A stretch of DNA of 64,000 bases, taken from positions 682,001 through 746,000 of the forward strand of contig NZ_JAUSQK010000001.1 in NCBI RefSeq assembly GCF_030811115.1, written 5' to 3'. The position numbers and the translations under genes are program-made. The notes under the pieces are model-generated. The model was not told the origin of the DNA. It made no database searches and was given only the letters and a program-made list of their open reading frames with translations. The stretch comes from Olsenella profusa DSM 13989 (GTDB lineage: Bacteria > Actinomycetota > Coriobacteriia > Coriobacteriales > Atopobiaceae). Positions 31,423-40,055 of the stretch are shown one piece after another (position 1 is the first letter of the stretch; each line of letters begins with the position of its first letter).

Positions 31423-32772
31423 CTACTCGTCGAAGCTCAGCCGTTCGAGGCGGTCGAACACCACGTCGACACGCGCCAGGAAGCTCCTGGGGTCAAAGAT
31501 GCGGTCGAGCTGCTCTGCCGTGAGCGTGCAGAGGGGGTCTGCCGCAAGCTTCTCGCGAAACGAGGTACCCGAGACGCACTGCTGCACCTCTCGCCAGGTG
31601 TCCATGGCGTTCCTCTGCACGATCTGGTAGGCGTCCTCGCGCGTGATGCCCGTGTCCACGAGCGCCAGCAGCACCTTGGAGGAGTAGATGAGGCCCCGCG
31701 TCCTGTCGAGGTTGGCCAGCATCCGTTCCCGATAGAGCACGAGGCCATCGACGACACGGATGAGGCACTGGAGCATGTGGTCGAGCGCGATGAGGCTGTC
31801 GGCCTGCGCGACGCGCTCGGCGGAGCTGTGGCTGATGTCGCGCTCGTGCCACAGGGCCACGTTGTCGAAGGCCACCTGCGCGTTGGCCTTCACCACGCGT
31901 GAGAGGCCACAGACCTTCTCCACGGTGATGGGGTTGCGCTTGTGGGGCATGGCGCTGGAGCCCTTCTGGCCCTTCCTGAACGGCTCTTCCACCTCGAGGG
32001 TGTCCGTCCTCTGGAGGTTGCGCAGCTCGGTGGCGATGCGCTCGCAGGTGGCAGCCATCGTCGCCAGCACGCCCGCCAGGTAGGCGTGATGGTCGCGACT
32101 GATGACCTGTGTGGAGAGCGGGTCAAAGTCCAGTCCCAGGTGCCCGCAGACGTAGGCCTCCACGCGGGGGTCGATGCTGGAGTAGGTTCCCACGGCGCCG
32201 CTGATGGCGCCCACGGCGACGCCCCTGCGGGCGTCGAGCAGGCGGTCGAGGTCACGGCGCAGCTCCCAGGCCCAGGAGCCAAACTTCATGCCAAAGGTCA
32301 TGGGCTCGGCGTGGATGCCATGCGTGCGCCCCACGCAGGGCGTGTCGCGCTCCTCGAAGGCGCGGCGCTTGCAGAGGGCACCCAGCGCGCGCACGTCCTC
32401 GATGATGAGGTCGCAGGCCTGCGTCAGCTGGTAGCACAGCGCCGTGTCGCCCAGGTCGGAGCTGGTCATGCCATAGTGAATCCAGCGGCTGGGCTTGGGA
32501 TCCCCCTCGGGGACGTCCCTGTCCACATAGGCGCCCATGTTGGTGAGGAAGGCGATGACGTCATGGTTGGTGACGGCCTCGAGCTCGTCCACCTCGGCCC
32601 TGTCGAAGGCCGCGTGGTCGCGGATCCACTTGGCCTCCTTTTTGGTGATGCCATTCTCCCCCAGCTCGGCATGCGCCTCGCAGGCGAGCACTTCGATCTC
32701 CTGCCAGATGGCGTACTTGTTCTCAAGCGAGAAGATGCGTCCCATCTCGGGACGGGTGTAGCGGTCGATCAT
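31423..32772 (-). CDS. purB: Adenylosuccinate lyase
   Basis: Catalyses two fumarate-releasing steps of purine synthesis, on SAICAR and on adenylosuccinate. The 449 residues contain the fumarase/aspartase signature GSSAMPHKRNP, the catalytic-histidine segments HYGMTSSD and GRTHGIHAEP, and HERDISHSSAER. The upstream side now abuts the restriction endonuclease gene with an 18-bp gap, so transcription of purB may depend on that gene's promoter or on a promoter inside it. Confidence 0.96.
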   Translation of the reverse strand: MIDRYTRPEMGRIFSLENKYAIWQEIEVLACEAHAELGENGITKKEAKWIRDHAAFDRAEVDELEAVTNHDVIAFLTNMGAYVDRDVPEGDPKPSRWIHYGMTSSDLGDTALCYQLTQACDLIIEDVRALGALCKRRAFEERDTPCVGRTHGIHAEPMTFGMKFGSWAWELRRDLDRLLDARRGVAVGAISGAVGTYSSIDPRVEAYVCGHLGLDFDPLSTQVISRDHHAYLAGVLATMAATCERIATELRNLQRTDTLEVEEPFRKGQKGSSAMPHKRNPITVEKVCGLSRVVKANAQVAFDNVALWHERDISHSSAERVAQADSLIALDHMLQCLIRVVDGLVLYRERMLANLDRTRGLIYSSKVLLALVDTGITREDAYQIVQRNAMDTWREVQQCVSGTSFREKLAADPLCTLTAEQLDRIFDPRSFLARVDVVFDRLERLSFDE

Positions 32773-32790
32773 GTGGATTCCCTTCGATTT

Positions 32791-33651
32791 CTATCCCTCA
32801 TCACCAGTGATAAGATCCGGATTCTTCGAAGCAACCTTGGCAACAAACTCAAGGTAATCTCGTTCGCTTAATAGGTCATCGGCGATGTTTTGGGTCAATC
32901 CACCCGGACCTCTCAATAGCGCTACAAGGTCAGGCCAATATGTGACAATGCGACCGTCTTGTCTTTCCGCCTTCATTCGGTGCCACACTTCTGCCCCTCT
33001 ATACTCGCGAAAACCCTTTCCCGAGCTATTTTCTGTGTTCGTCTTATTTTTCACTTGGAACATATGAACACAGTCTCTGTGGCAGAAATCAATAGCTGTT
33101 AGAATGGTGCCACGACACCAAATCCACCCGTATGATGCTACTTTTTGGCCGATATACTCTTCCAGTAGGTTACCGCCTATATTCTCTGCAGACATGAAAA
33201 GGTTATGATGTGTTGCCCATTCATAGGCTAGGGCCTCTGAACCAGCATGATAAGGAGACTCCACCATCTTAACGAGCGCTTCATCCGTAACGGTACCCTT
33301 TTGGTTGGCACACCGTTCGCTAGGAAGTATCTCCCAGGCCTTGACATATTTTCCCACCCACTTCCTAAGCCATAGCTCCAAAAACTCGTCTGCACTGAGA
33401 TTGAGGGATGAGTCCCTCATGGGTATTGAAGGAACCATACCGCGTGTCTGTCTAGCGGATAGGATGGGAAAAAGGGACTTCATCTCATGTGATCTCGCCA
33501 CGGCATCATATTTACAGGTGCTTGCCGTGATAAGATGATCCACAATCGATTCAAAAAGTTGTTGAACCGGCCTATGGTGAGAGTCACAGTAGGCTATGGA
33601 ATCTTCTAGTTTGCGTTTTATAGCCTGTTTGTCAGCGTTTTTGGAAGCCAT
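32791..33651 (-). CDS. Type II restriction endonuclease, possibly SinI-like
   Basis: A 286-residue protein divergent from the cytosine methyltransferase at 33782, and like it of much lower GC than the surroundings, so the pair reads as a transferred restriction-modification system. A PD-(D/E)xK-like core is suggested by Asp188 and Gln199-Val-Lys201 in FQVKNKTNTENSS. The KN-TENSS segment recalls the SinI group (GGWCC cutters), but this is from memory and unverified. The recognition sequence cannot be read. The ATG at 33651 has GGGGAA upstream. Confidence 0.7.
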   Translation of the reverse strand: MASKNADKQAIKRKLEDSIAYCDSHHRPVQQLFESIVDHLITASTCKYDAVARSHEMKSLFPILSARQTRGMVPSIPMRDSSLNLSADEFLELWLRKWVGKYVKAWEILPSERCANQKGTVTDEALVKMVESPYHAGSEALAYEWATHHNLFMSAENIGGNLLEEYIGQKVASYGWIWCRGTILTAIDFCHRDCVHMFQVKNKTNTENSSGKGFREYRGAEVWHRMKAERQDGRIVTYWPDLVALLRGPGGLTQNIADDLLSERDYLEFVAKVASKNPDLITGDEG

Positions 33652-33739
33652 GATTCCCCATTCTACAAATTAATAGTGCCGTCAGAGAATTATCTCACTA
33701 CTATGTGCAACTCAGGGTAAGTTTAATGGTAGTATGGTC

Positions 33740-33745
33740 TATAAT
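33740..33745 (+). promoter_or_regulatory. -10 box of the methyltransferase gene
   Basis: Perfect TATAAT in the AT-rich gap between the divergent restriction and methyltransferase genes. No clear -35 is present. If used, it excludes the upstream in-frame ATG at 33734 as the start. Confidence 0.5.
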
Positions 33746-33781
33746 ATTTTCATAATCTATATTATTTTAGTCCCTTATCAG

Positions 33782-35128
33782 ATGGGAGGCTCCTTGACTC
33801 TTCTTAGTACCAGCGCAGTTGCAGACATGCTAGGCATAACGCAACAAACCGTCTCAAGAATATCGCGAGAGGGGGTATTACCCTACGAGATATGCGGTAG
33901 TAGAAGAGTCTACAACCTCAATGACATCGATGAATATATGCGGAGAGAAAACCTCTCAAGAGCTCCCCATGATCATCCTCGAATGGTTGACGACTTACCT
34001 GAGATAACTGCTATTTCCTTCTTCTCGGGAGCATTGGGGCTAGATATCGGCCTTGAAGAGGCGGGGGTACCAATCCTGCTACATGCTGAGAATGACACGA
34101 AATGCCGTATGACAATTGATACCAATTCCCCCGAGGCGGCTCTGCTGGGGGACGTGAACAGCCTTGGTGTTGAACAGGTTCGTACCTATGCTCGAATACC
34201 AAGCGGAAGAGAAGTTGATGTTATGGTAGGAGGGCCACCTTGTCAGTCTTTTTCGACGGCAGGTGCTCGAAGAGCGTTCGATGATGCAAGAGGAAACGTA
34301 TTTCTGCGCTTTCTCGAACTTGCAGAGGAGATTCAGCCCCGATATCTCGTAATTGAGAACGTGCGAGGCTTACTCTCAACAGCTTATCCACTTAAGCCCG
34401 GCGGCAACCCTGTACATGGAGGCGCGCTTCGACTTATCCTCAATCGGCTTAAGTCAATGGGTTATGGCGTGAGCTTTAATCTGTATAATTCTGCAAATTT
34501 TGGTTCCCCTCAAATGCGTGAAAGGATCATCGTCGTCGGAAAACGTGATGGAACTATTGCGCCTTGGCTAACACCTACAAACTCATCTGATCCGATATGG
34601 TCTCTCCCCCAATGGAGGACATTTCGTGAGGCCGCATCTTCCATCGATGGTGAACAGCACTTTACTCAGTTTCCCGACAAGAGGTTGCGTTATTTTAAGA
34701 TGCTCTCTGAAGGTCAATATTGGAAAGATTTGCCAAAAAACGCACAGGCTTTAGCAATGGGTAAAGCGTACCGACTCTCTGGGGGAAAAACTGGCTTCTA
34801 TCGTCGCATATGGTGGGACAAGCCATGTCCCACTCTAGTAACGAGCCCCACCATGCCTGCAACCGACTTGTGTCACCCTACCGAGAATCGTCCTCTTTCT
34901 ATCGAGGAGTACCGAGCGGTACAGGAATTTCCAAAAAACTGGATTGTTCGCGGTGGATTAACTGACGTGTATCGCCAACTTGGAAATGCAGTACCGATTG
35001 CTCTAGGGAAAGCGGTTGGTCAGACAATTTTAAACGATATGATTGGAATTGACACTTCAATCCCCTATCGCGATTTTCCTTACTCACGATACAAACGTAC
35101 GAGCAATATCACTTGGAAGATGCCGTAG
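33782..35128 (+). CDS. DNA (cytosine-5) methyltransferase with N-terminal HTH
   Basis: Protective methylase of the adjacent restriction enzyme, 448 residues. An N-terminal MerR/excisionase-like HTH (about 5-58; SAVADMLGITQQTVSRIS) precedes the catalytic domain: motif I FFSGALGLDIG, motif IV GGPPCQSFS with nucleophile Cys154, motif VI IENVRG, motif VIII MRERIIVVGKR, and motif X YRQLGNAVP. The target-recognition region lies between VIII and IX. The HTH suggests autoregulation of the cassette. The start may instead be the TTG at 33794, which GGGAGG precedes at good spacing. Low GC marks horizontal transfer. Confidence 0.92.
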   Translation: MGGSLTLLSTSAVADMLGITQQTVSRISREGVLPYEICGSRRVYNLNDIDEYMRRENLSRAPHDHPRMVDDLPEITAISFFSGALGLDIGLEEAGVPILLHAENDTKCRMTIDTNSPEAALLGDVNSLGVEQVRTYARIPSGREVDVMVGGPPCQSFSTAGARRAFDDARGNVFLRFLELAEEIQPRYLVIENVRGLLSTAYPLKPGGNPVHGGALRLILNRLKSMGYGVSFNLYNSANFGSPQMRERIIVVGKRDGTIAPWLTPTNSSDPIWSLPQWRTFREAASSIDGEQHFTQFPDKRLRYFKMLSEGQYWKDLPKNAQALAMGKAYRLSGGKTGFYRRIWWDKPCPTLVTSPTMPATDLCHPTENRPLSIEEYRAVQEFPKNWIVRGGLTDVYRQLGNAVPIALGKAVGQTILNDMIGIDTSIPYRDFPYSRYKRTSNITWKMP

Positions 35129-35162
35129 TCAAAATCTTGAAGTCACATCTAACGCTCGGAAT

Positions 35163-36554
35163 TTACCCCATCGGCTGACCGTCGCGCTCGAGCACCGACG
35201 AGGCCTCGTCCAGCTGTTCGACCACCGCATCGTGGCCGGTGCCGCCGTAGGTGTCGCGCGCGTTGGCGATGCCTGCAGGATCGAGGTCATGAGTGATGTC
35301 GTCATCGAAGAGGGGGCTCGCCGCGCGGAACTCATCGGCCGTGAGATCCTCCAGATCCTTGTGATGCTTCTCACAGTACAGCACGAGCTTGCCCACCACC
35401 TCATGCGCCTCACGGAAGGGCATGCCCCTCTTTGTCAGGTAGTCGGCCACGTCGGTGGCCGCGGTGAAGCCACGGCCCGCCTGGGCGAGCATCGCGTTGG
35501 CATGCACGGTCATGGTCTTGAGCATGCCCGCCACGATCGCCATGCAGTCGTGCAGGGTCCGAGCCGCATCTGTGGGGCCCTCCTTGCATTCCTGCAGGTC
35601 CTTGTTGTAGGCAAGCGGCAGGCCCTTCATCGTGGTCAGAAGCGCCATGAGGTCGCCGTACACGCGTCCCGTCTTGCCGCGCGCGAGCTCGGCAAAGTCG
35701 GGGTTCTTCTTCTGTGGCATGATGCTCGAGCCGGTGGAGTAGGCGTCCGAGAGCGTGACGAAGCCAAACTCCGTGCTGCTCCACAGCACGATCTCCTCGC
35801 AGAGGCGCGAGAGGTGCATCATGGACACGCCGCAGGCGTACTCGAGGTCGAGCAGGTAGTCACGGTCGCTCACCGCGTCCATGGAGTTGGGGATGGCGTG
35901 ATCGAACCCGAGGAGCTCCGTGGTGAGCTGTCGGTCGAGCGGGTAGGTGGTGCCGGCAAGCGCCGCCGAGCCCAGGGGGTTGGCATCGGCCGCGCGCAGG
36001 GCGGCGAAAAGCCGCGTGAAGTCCCGTGTGAACATCCAGAAGTACGCCAGCATGTGGTGGGAGAACAGCACGGGTTGCGCATGCTGCAGGTGCGTGTAGC
36101 CCGGCATGACCACGTCCAGGTTGTCCTTGGCGACGCCCAGCAGCACCCGCCGCAGTCCCAGGTTGCCCTCGAGCAGCTCTCGACAGAGGTCCTTCGCATA
36201 CAGGCGCAGGTCCGTGGCAACCTGGTCGTTGCGCGAGCGTCCCGTGTGCAGGCGCGCGCCGGGCGTGCCGATGGCTGCCGTGAGCTTGGACTCCACGGCC
36301 ATGTGGATGTCCTCGTCGTTCACGTCGTAGGCAAAGCCGCCGGCAGCCATCTGATCTGCTATGTCCGCAAGGCCCGCATCGATGGCCGCCTGATCCTCGG
36401 GCGAGATGATGCCCTGCGCGGCCAGCATCTTCGCGTGGGCACGAGAGGCGCGGATGTCCTGCTGCATCATGACCTTGTCGGCCTCGAGCGAGGCGCCAAA
36501 CTCCTGCGTGAACTCGTCCACGCCCTGCTCGAACCTGCCGCCCCACAGTGCCAT
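35163..36554 (-). CDS. argH: Argininosuccinate lyase
   Basis: Last step of arginine synthesis, splitting argininosuccinate into arginine and fumarate. The 463 residues contain the superfamily signature GSSIMPQKKNPD, HTGRSRNDQVATD and GYTHLQHAQP. The ATG at 36554 has GAAGGAGGG four bases upstream, and the N-terminus MALWGGRFEQGVDEF is typical. It lies 133 bp after argG; that gap has a weak hairpin around CCCGCT/AGCGGG but no U tract. The restriction-modification cassette ends 34 bp past its stop. Confidence 0.96.
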   Translation of the reverse strand: MALWGGRFEQGVDEFTQEFGASLEADKVMMQQDIRASRAHAKMLAAQGIISPEDQAAIDAGLADIADQMAAGGFAYDVNDEDIHMAVESKLTAAIGTPGARLHTGRSRNDQVATDLRLYAKDLCRELLEGNLGLRRVLLGVAKDNLDVVMPGYTHLQHAQPVLFSHHMLAYFWMFTRDFTRLFAALRAADANPLGSAALAGTTYPLDRQLTTELLGFDHAIPNSMDAVSDRDYLLDLEYACGVSMMHLSRLCEEIVLWSSTEFGFVTLSDAYSTGSSIMPQKKNPDFAELARGKTGRVYGDLMALLTTMKGLPLAYNKDLQECKEGPTDAARTLHDCMAIVAGMLKTMTVHANAMLAQAGRGFTAATDVADYLTKRGMPFREAHEVVGKLVLYCEKHHKDLEDLTADEFRAASPLFDDDITHDLDPAGIANARDTYGGTGHDAVVEQLDEASSVLERDGQPMG

Positions 36555-36687
36555 GAGCCCTCCTTCATGTGCCAGAGCATCCGTCGCCGCATCCCAGTGT
36601 ACACAACGGCCCCGCTCCCCTGAGAGAAGCGGGACCGCAGCCGTCACCCATACGCCATGCGTCATGGGCAATCCGGCCGAGAGACCC

Positions 36688-37920
36688 CTATGCCCCCTGC
36701 AGGCCCGAGCCGGGACCCTGGATGCGAGACCAGGTCTTGGACTGCAGGCCGTGGATGGTGATGAAGCCCTTGGAGGCTGAGTGGTCGAAGCTGTCACCCT
36801 CGTCATAGGTGGCCAGGTTGTAGTCGTAGAGGCTGTAGTCGCTGTGCAGGCCATCCACGAAGAGGCCACCCTTGCAGAGCTTGATGCGAACCTCGCCGGT
36901 GACGTACTTCTGCGTGTAGGCGTTGTACGCGTCGATGGCCTCACGATTCTGCGAGAACCAGAGGCCGCGATACACGGTGGATGCCCACTCCACGTCGAGC
37001 TTGGCCTTCTGCTTCAGGGTCTCGGCGTCGAGGCACAGGGTCTCGAGCGACTGATGGGCCTGGATGAGAAGGAGCGCGGCGGGACACTCGTAGCACTCCC
37101 GGCTCTTGATGCCCACAACACGATCCTCGATCATGTCGATGCGGCCGAAGCCGTTGCGCCCGGCAATCTCGTTGGCCTTGATGATGCAGTCGAGAAGCGG
37201 CATCCTCTCGCCATCAATCGAGACGGGCAGGCCGCCCTCAAAGCCGATGATGACGGTCTCGGGGTCGGCGGGGCAATCCTCGGGGTTCTTGGTCATCGTC
37301 CAGATGTCCGAAGGCGGCTCGTTCCAGGTATCCTCGAGCACGCCACACTCGATTGCGCGACCCCACAGGTTGTCATCGATGGAGTAGGGCTTCTTGTGGG
37401 TGGTGGGCACGGGCACGCCGTGGGCTTCGGCCCATGCCATCTCGGAGTCGCGCGTGGTGAGATCCCACTCGCGCACGGGCGCGATGATGTTCAGCGTGGG
37501 GTCGAGGGCGTGGATGGAGGCATCGAAACGCACCTGGTCGTTGCCCTTACCGGTGCAGCCATGGGCAACGTGCTTGGCGCCATACTGGTGCGCGATGTCC
37601 ACGAGGTGCTTCGAGATGATGGGGCGAGAAAGTGCGGAGAGCAGTGGGTAGATGCCCTCGTACTTGCCGTTTGCCCAGATGGCCTTGGAGATGATGGCCT
37701 CGGCGTACTCCTCGCGCATGTCCACGGCCTCGGAGGCAATAGCACCCATGTCGAGGGCCTTCTGCTTGATCCAGGTGAGGTCCTTCTCGTCCTGACCAAC
37801 GTTGCCGCAGATGGCAATGACGTCCATGCCCTTCTCGACCTGCAGCCACTTCACGATGACAGACGTGTCCAGACCGCCGGAATATGCGAGGACGACCTTC
37901 TCCCTGGTGCTTTCTGACAT
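36688..37920 (-). CDS. argG: Argininosuccinate synthase
   Basis: Condenses citrulline and aspartate with ATP. The 410 residues show the pyrophosphatase P-loop AYSGGLDTSV, the HGCTGKGNDQVRF segment and GRNGFGRIDMIEDR. The ATG at 37920 has GGGAGA six bases upstream; a longer frame to 38019 runs through the leader. Upstream is an apparent attenuator: an arginine-rich leader ORF, then a hairpin and an intrinsic terminator. First gene of argG-argH. Confidence 0.97.
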   Translation of the reverse strand: MSESTREKVVLAYSGGLDTSVIVKWLQVEKGMDVIAICGNVGQDEKDLTWIKQKALDMGAIASEAVDMREEYAEAIISKAIWANGKYEGIYPLLSALSRPIISKHLVDIAHQYGAKHVAHGCTGKGNDQVRFDASIHALDPTLNIIAPVREWDLTTRDSEMAWAEAHGVPVPTTHKKPYSIDDNLWGRAIECGVLEDTWNEPPSDIWTMTKNPEDCPADPETVIIGFEGGLPVSIDGERMPLLDCIIKANEIAGRNGFGRIDMIEDRVVGIKSRECYECPAALLLIQAHQSLETLCLDAETLKQKAKLDVEWASTVYRGLWFSQNREAIDAYNAYTQKYVTGEVRIKLCKGGLFVDGLHSDYSLYDYNLATYDEGDSFDHSASKGFITIHGLQSKTWSRIQGPGSGLQGA

Positions 37921-38018
37921 GATGCTTCTCCCTATTCTCCGCTCGCATCCGCCACCTGCGGACATCGAGACGTATTGGCTGGTTGGTGGTGCCCCTCTGG
38001 TCGCTGCGGGCGCCGGCA

Positions 38019-38045
38019 ATAAAAAGCACCCGGCGAGCCGGGTGC
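38019..38045 (-). terminator. Intrinsic terminator in the argG leader (attenuator)
   Basis: On the minus strand a nine-bp G/C-rich stem (38045-38037 with 38034-38026) is followed at once by TTTTTATT (38025-38019). It lies 98 bp before the argG ATG and 47 bp after the leader ORF stop. A second hairpin, CATGAGC/GCTCATG (38066-38072 with 38076-38082), lies between them and could compete in folding. Confidence 0.85.
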
Positions 38046-38092
38046 CGTTCAGTTCAAAGACACGTCATGAGCCGAGCTCATGGGAACCGAAG

Positions 38093-38167
38093 CTACACGC
38101 ACGGGCGTCGCAGCGAGACTCGTCGATCATGGCGTCGGAGGGAGCGTGTGGCCCACTCGATGGTCAT
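38093..38167 (-). CDS. Arginine-rich leader peptide of argG
   Basis: A 24-residue ORF with ATG at 38167, preceded by GAGGGAGGAAGCC, a strong ribosome site. Residues 7-21 read TRSLRRHDRRVSLRR: seven arginines at 8, 11, 12, 15, 16, 20 and 21, encoded by four CGA and three CGC codons. A terminator and then argG follow. The pattern is that of a ribosome-mediated attenuator sensing Arg-tRNA. The leader RNA can pair GCCACACGC (in codons 6-8) with GCGTGTAGC (over the stop), which a ribosome stalled at the Arg codons would disturb. I did not find a fully convincing antiterminator helix. Confidence 0.72.
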   Translation of the reverse strand: MTIEWATRSLRRHDRRVSLRRPCV

Positions 38168-38287
38168 GGCTTCCTCCCTCTGTCTCGTGCGCTGCGCGCG
38201 GCGGCTTCTGCGGAGTACTGTAGGCAACCCATGGATGCCCACGGGCACGAACGCGATCCCTTAGCCATATGGAAACAAACGGCGATG

Positions 38288-38321
38288 ACGGGGCCGGGGA
38301 AAGACGCCTCCCCGGCCCCGT
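38288..38321 (-). terminator. Stem-loop downstream of tRNA-Lys
   Basis: Perfect 13-bp inverted repeat, 38288-38300 with 38309-38321, eight-base loop, just past the tRNA 3' end on the minus strand. It should insulate the argG leader from tRNA transcription, so the leader promoter must lie between about 38181 and 38287; no clear consensus is seen there. Confidence 0.65.
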
Positions 38322-38328
38322 GCGCTTC

Positions 38329-38404
38329 TGGTGGGTCGTGAGGGCCTCGAACCCTCGACCTTGGGATTAAAAGTCCCCTGCTCTGCCAGCTGAGCTAACG
38401 ACCC
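38329..38404 (-). tRNA. tRNA-Lys (anticodon TTT)
   Basis: Reverse-strand cloverleaf of 76 nt with acceptor stem GGGTCGT/ACGACCC, a CTTTTAA anticodon loop giving TTT, the GTTCGAG T-loop and an encoded CCA. Confidence 0.96.
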
Positions 38405-38442
38405 GTGGCGCTGATTCTACCACGCGGGCGCTCGCGGCCGCG

Positions 38443-39723
38443 CTAGTCCGTCTCCCAGGCCCACTGACCGTTGACGAAGACGGGAACCGCCTCACCGCCT
38501 TCGGTGTAGCCCGTGATGTCCATGTCATCGGTACCGATCATGAAGTCGACGTGCATATGCGACTGATTGACGCCGTGCACGAGCAGCTCGTCCGGGCTCA
38601 TGTCAAAGCCGCCCTCCACACACTCGGGAAAGCCCATGCCCAAGGCCAGATGGCAGCTGGCGTTCTCGTCGTAGAGCGTGTCAAAGAACAGTCTGCCGTT
38701 GCGGCGGATGGGCGTGTTCTTTGAGATGAGGGCGCACTCGCCCAGGCGGGTGGCGTTCTCGTCAGTCGTGAGGATGTGCTCCAGGACGTCCTTGCCACGC
38801 CGTGCCTCACATTCCACGACGCTGCCGTGCTCGAACCTCAGCCAGAAGTCGTCCACGATGGTGCCGTCGTGGACGAGGGGCAGCGCGGAGTGCACGATGC
38901 CGTCGGCCCGCATGCGATCGGGTGATGTGAACACCTCCTCGGTGGGGATGTTGGGAAAGAACACCGTTCCGTCCTGCGTGCGGGCAGCGCCGCCCTCCCA
39001 GACGTGCGCCTGGGGGAGCCCAACCGTCAGGCTGGTCCCGTTCGAGGCGACGTACCGCAGGCGGTCGAAGCACTGGGCGTTGAGGAAGCGCTTCGTCTTC
39101 TCGAACGTGGCGTTGTGCGTCTCCCAGGCGCTCTGGGGGTCCTCGCCATCTGCGCGTGCGACGTTGAGGATGGCCATCCAGAGGTGGTAGACGGCCTCCT
39201 CGTCGGGTTGTCCCTCGAAGACCTTGCGCGCCCAGGCGACCACGGGTACGCCTGCAATGCACCAGGCGTTATGTCCGAAGTCCATGCCCTCACGAAACGA
39301 TCGGCAGTCACGGTTGCGAGCGAGCATGGCGGCGGCTGGCTTGGCAGGGTCTATCCCATCGAGGGCCGATGGGTCGCTCCCCTCCAGAAAGAGAAAGGAC
39401 GCACCCGACTCGGCGAGCGAGTTGAGCTGTTCGCGCCTCCAGCCTGGCGTGCTCCTGAAGTACTCGATGTCCACGTTCTCGTACTCAAGCCGCTTGAGGG
39501 CATCATCGTCCCAGATGACCGTCACATGTCCCACACCGGCCCCGTAGGCCGCCGCGACGACGATGCGCGCGAAGTCCGCACCTTCCACCGGGGCAAAGAC
39601 GACAAGCTCCTGCCCGGGTCGTACGGCCGCCCCCTTGCGCACCAGCAGCTCGGCATACCCTTCAATTTCCGGTTGCAGGCCCTCCAGGGCATGAAGGCAC
39701 TCGTCCGGAGTCATGTCGCTCAT
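38443..39723 (-). CDS. M29-family aminopeptidase (AmpS/PepS-like)
   Basis: Metallo-aminopeptidase of 426 residues, the usual M29 length. Metal-ligand regions include FPNIPTEEVFTSPD, LGECALISKNTPI, LFFDTLYDENASCHLALG and the C-terminal NQSHMHVDFMIGTDDMDI. It releases N-terminal residues from peptides in the cytoplasm. The ATG at 39723 has GAGGGGGG upstream. The terminator of the upstream tRNA-Gly ends 12 bases before this start, so the gene needs read-through or a promoter within that segment. Confidence 0.92.
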   Translation of the reverse strand: MSDMTPDECLHALEGLQPEIEGYAELLVRKGAAVRPGQELVVFAPVEGADFARIVVAAAYGAGVGHVTVIWDDDALKRLEYENVDIEYFRSTPGWRREQLNSLAESGASFLFLEGSDPSALDGIDPAKPAAAMLARNRDCRSFREGMDFGHNAWCIAGVPVVAWARKVFEGQPDEEAVYHLWMAILNVARADGEDPQSAWETHNATFEKTKRFLNAQCFDRLRYVASNGTSLTVGLPQAHVWEGGAARTQDGTVFFPNIPTEEVFTSPDRMRADGIVHSALPLVHDGTIVDDFWLRFEHGSVVECEARRGKDVLEHILTTDENATRLGECALISKNTPIRRNGRLFFDTLYDENASCHLALGMGFPECVEGGFDMSPDELLVHGVNQSHMHVDFMIGTDDMDITGYTEGGEAVPVFVNGQWAWETD

Positions 39724-39735
39724 AGGCCCCCCTCA

Positions 39736-39763
39736 AAAAGCATGGGTCCCAGAGGGACCCATG
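39736..39763 (-). terminator. Intrinsic terminator of tRNA-Gly, abutting the aminopeptidase start
   Basis: Minus-strand 10-bp stem (39763-39754 with 39750-39741), three-base loop, followed by CTTTTT (39740-39735), which runs straight into the aminopeptidase ribosome site. Confidence 0.8.
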
Positions 39764-39773
39764 ATGTGAGCTA

Positions 39774-39848
39774 TGGAGCGGGCAACGGGACTCGAACCCG
39801 CGAATGATGGCTTGGGAAGCCATTGCCTTACCACTTGGCGATGCCCGC
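39774..39848 (-). tRNA. tRNA-Gly (anticodon CCC)
   Basis: Reverse-strand cloverleaf of 75 nt with acceptor stem GCGGGCA/TGCCCGC, anticodon loop TTCCCAA giving CCC, the GTTCGAG T-loop and an encoded CCA. Confidence 0.96.
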
Positions 39849-40055
39849 GTGTGTGAGGATTCTATCACAGGCATCGGGACCGCGTTGCCCACGTTTGGGC
39901 GCCTTCGAACCGTGTGGGAAACTTCGCCTCCCCTGCCTGCGTCGGTGCGCACGGACGACGAGACGACGCCCCATCCCGCAGACTCGTGCAGGCCCAGGCA
40001 AGGGCTGCGCAAGATCGGGCCGCTATGCTCTCCCCAGCTCGGAAGGGAGCACGCC

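Noticed and set aside
32773-35162. Flanking direct repeats or integrase for the restriction-modification cassette
   Set aside because: Only weak similarity between the two edges; no recombinase gene present.
38288-38321. Hairpin considered as part of the argG attenuator
   Set aside because: It lies upstream of the leader ORF and directly follows tRNA-Lys, so it is more likely the tRNA terminator.
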